Source: an uncultured Bacteroides sp. (GTDB lineage Bacteria > Bacteroidota > Bacteroidia > Bacteroidales > Bacteroidaceae). From it: a stretch of DNA of 64,000 bases. The stretch is taken from the NCBI GenBank assembly GCA_949300425.1, contig CASGED010000087.1, positions 16,950 to 80,949 of the forward strand. The letters are read 5' to 3'. Below are positions 63,075 to 64,000 of this stretch, in pieces. The notes below the pieces were generated by a model that saw only the letters and a program-made list of their open reading frames with translations, had not been told where the DNA came from and did no database searches. Both the position numbers and the translations under genes were made by a program. Position 1 is the stretch's first letter; each line of letters starts with the position of its first letter.

Positions 63075-63090
63075 CAAAAAGAATGAGTTT

Positions 63091-63666
63091 ATGGAAAACA
63101 TTGTCAGAAAGATAAGAACGTATTATCCGGTTTCGGACGAGGCATTGGAGGCACTGGCGTGTCTTTTCGAAAGATGGGTATTCCCGGCAAAGACAACCCT
63201 CATCCATGCCGGGAAACTGGACAGGAAGGTCTATTTCATTGAAAAAGGCATCACACGCTCTTATGTTTTACATAACGGAAAAGAAATCACGACATGGTTC
63301 TCTAAGGAAGGGGATGCCGCTTGTGGCTCATGGGACTTATACCGCCGCACGGCTGGCTTTGAGTATGTGGAGACATTGGAAAAAACCACGGCCTATTCTA
63401 TTTCCGTGGAGCAACTGGATGAACTGTATCGCTCTTACATCGACCTTGCCAACTGGATGCGGGTATTACAGCAAGAAAATTTCCTCCGATTGCAGGACAT
63501 GCATATCCGTCGGTTGAACTGGTCAGCCCAAGAACGCTATGAACATTTGACCAAAGAAAGCCCCGAACTGTTCCAAAGGGTGAACTTGGGATATATAGCT
63601 TCCTTTCTGGGCATTACGCAACAATCGTTGAGCCGGATAAGAGCCAATGGGCGTTTTTTAACATAG
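63091..63666 (+). CDS. Crp/Fnr family transcriptional regulator
   Basis: About 191 residues from the ATG at 63091. The cyclic-nucleotide-binding-like beta-roll (about 20-115: LFERWVFPAKTTLIHAGKLD, VYFIEKGITRSYVLHNGKEI, TTWFSKEGDAACGSW) is followed by a C-terminal winged helix (about 150-190: NLGYIASFLGITQQSLSRIR). The Arg of the cAMP phosphate pocket is not evident, so the ligand is unlikely to be cAMP. It may regulate the NUDIX gene that follows 50 bp later on the same strand. Confidence 0.88.
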   Translation: MENIVRKIRTYYPVSDEALEALACLFERWVFPAKTTLIHAGKLDRKVYFIEKGITRSYVLHNGKEITTWFSKEGDAACGSWDLYRRTAGFEYVETLEKTTAYSISVEQLDELYRSYIDLANWMRVLQQENFLRLQDMHIRRLNWSAQERYEHLTKESPELFQRVNLGYIASFLGITQQSLSRIRANGRFLT

Positions 63667-63693
63667 GATAAACAAGAAGTTATTTCTTCTTCC

Positions 63694-63701
63694 TATTTTT
63701 G
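63694..63701 (+). promoter_or_regulatory. -7 promoter box TATTTTTG for the NUDIX gene
   Basis: TATTTTTG lies 15 bp before the ATG at 63717, implying a very short leader or use of the in-frame ATG at 63726 or 63729. Confidence 0.45.
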
Positions 63702-63716
63702 TCTAATCAAAATGAT

Positions 63717-64000
63717 ATGCAACAGATGATGGATAAACAAGAGCAGGAATACCAATGGCTGGAATGGGCCAAAGAACTTCAGTTCATTGCGCAAGCGGGA
63801 CTGACTTATACAAAAGATCCCTTTGACAAGGAGCGGTTTGAGCGTGTCCGGGAAATTGCCGCCGAGATAATAAGCTTGCAGGGCAGGCTTCCTCTGGCAC
63901 AAGTGAAAGATTTGTTTTGCAATGAGACGGGGTTTCAGACTCCCAAGCTTGATACCCGCGCGGCTATTTTCAAGGATGATAAGATTTTGTTGGTAGAAGA
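63717..64000 (+). CDS. NUDIX hydrolase with N-terminal helical domain, 3' end outside window
   Basis: An open frame of about 94 residues running off the right edge. It begins MQQMMDKQEQEYQWLEWAKE and contains FIAQAGLTYTKDPFDKERFE and GFQTPKLDTRAAIFKDDKIL, the arrangement of the N-terminal domain and first strand of the ADP-ribose-pyrophosphatase-like NUDIX group. The NUDIX box lies beyond the edge. Such enzymes hydrolyse nucleoside diphosphate derivatives. It follows the Crp/Fnr gene, which may control it. Start is one of 63717, 63726 or 63729. Confidence 0.75.
   Translation, partial: MQQMMDKQEQEYQWLEWAKELQFIAQAGLTYTKDPFDKERFERVREIAAEIISLQGRLPLAQVKDLFCNETGFQTPKLDTRAAIFKDDKILLVE

Larger units (their letters stand above)
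62461..63090. other. Long gap between the Cof phosphatase and Crp/Fnr genes
   Basis: 630 bp with promoters for both flanking genes and a phased repeat block (62706-62793). A 51-codon minus-strand frame (62851-63006, starting MILHNEVNIRGATSLRHS) is uninterrupted and has fairly protein-like composition, but I do not recognise it and there is no clear ribosome-binding or promoter support. It could be a gene fragment. Confidence 0.5.

Overview
The window looks like a gut Bacteroidales chromosome of the Bacteroides/Phocaeicola type. The evidence is two SusC/SusD pairs, a hybrid two-component regulator, ECF sigma/FecR control, many secreted carbohydrate-active enzymes, and repeated use of the Bacteroidota -7 promoter motif TAnnTTTG. 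I saw no rRNA, tRNA, CRISPR array or recognisable transposase.

Layout. (1) Positions 1-18326, minus strand: a polysaccharide utilisation locus. In transcription order it holds a heparinase-II/III-fold lyase, a membrane-anchored AraC regulator, an AAA-ATPase/PD-(D/E)XK gene, an ECF sigma factor, a discoidin-like surface lipoprotein, SusC, SusD, a decayed ATPase fragment, an SGNH esterase, a GH43 enzyme and a second lyase-like protein cut by the window edge. The GH43 resembles the exo-beta-1,3-galactanase group, so an arabinogalactan-type substrate is a reasonable inference. (2) 18636-35483: housekeeping genes. These are coaD, an S41 protease, a rhomboid protease, a glycogen/alpha-glucan operon (GH133, GT4, GH57), paaK-like ligase, a DUF4270 lipoprotein with a short GT5 protein, panC-panD, cutC, rny, a candidate 6S-like RNA, zapA and a small coiled-coil gene. 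(3) 35662-40550, plus strand: DUF4861 protein, GH43_12-like enzyme, phosphoglycolate phosphatase and an alpha/beta hydrolase, probably for pectic or arabinose/xylose-containing glycans. (4) 40687-53628: a second locus with a duplicated GH29 fucosidase (one copy 5'-truncated), a DUF4143 ATPase between the copies, SusD, STN-SusC, FecR, ECF sigma and another AAA-ATPase/PD-(D/E)XK gene. (5) 54068-62460: HTCS regulator, a CE12-CE8 pectin esterase fusion, an alpha/beta hydrolase and a Cof-type phosphatase. (6) 63091-end: a Crp/Fnr regulator and a partial NUDIX hydrolase.

The two loci appear to be controlled differently. The right one has the full cell-surface signalling chain (STN-SusC, FecR, sigma). 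The left one has a sigma factor without FecR or STN, plus a membrane-tethered AraC protein without kinase or receiver.

Most unusual signals: several gaps between genes carry short tandem blocks that differ in sequence but share a 21-23 bp period (26.4-26.8, 40.6, 41.9, 53.7 and 62.7 kb). Two plus-strand small-RNA candidates lie opposite polysaccharide-utilisation genes (50.0 and 53.9 kb). Three intact ATPase/nuclease-like genes and one remnant are embedded in or beside the loci. The second SusC/SusD pair looks AT-richer than its regulatory neighbours, as if exchanged by recombination.
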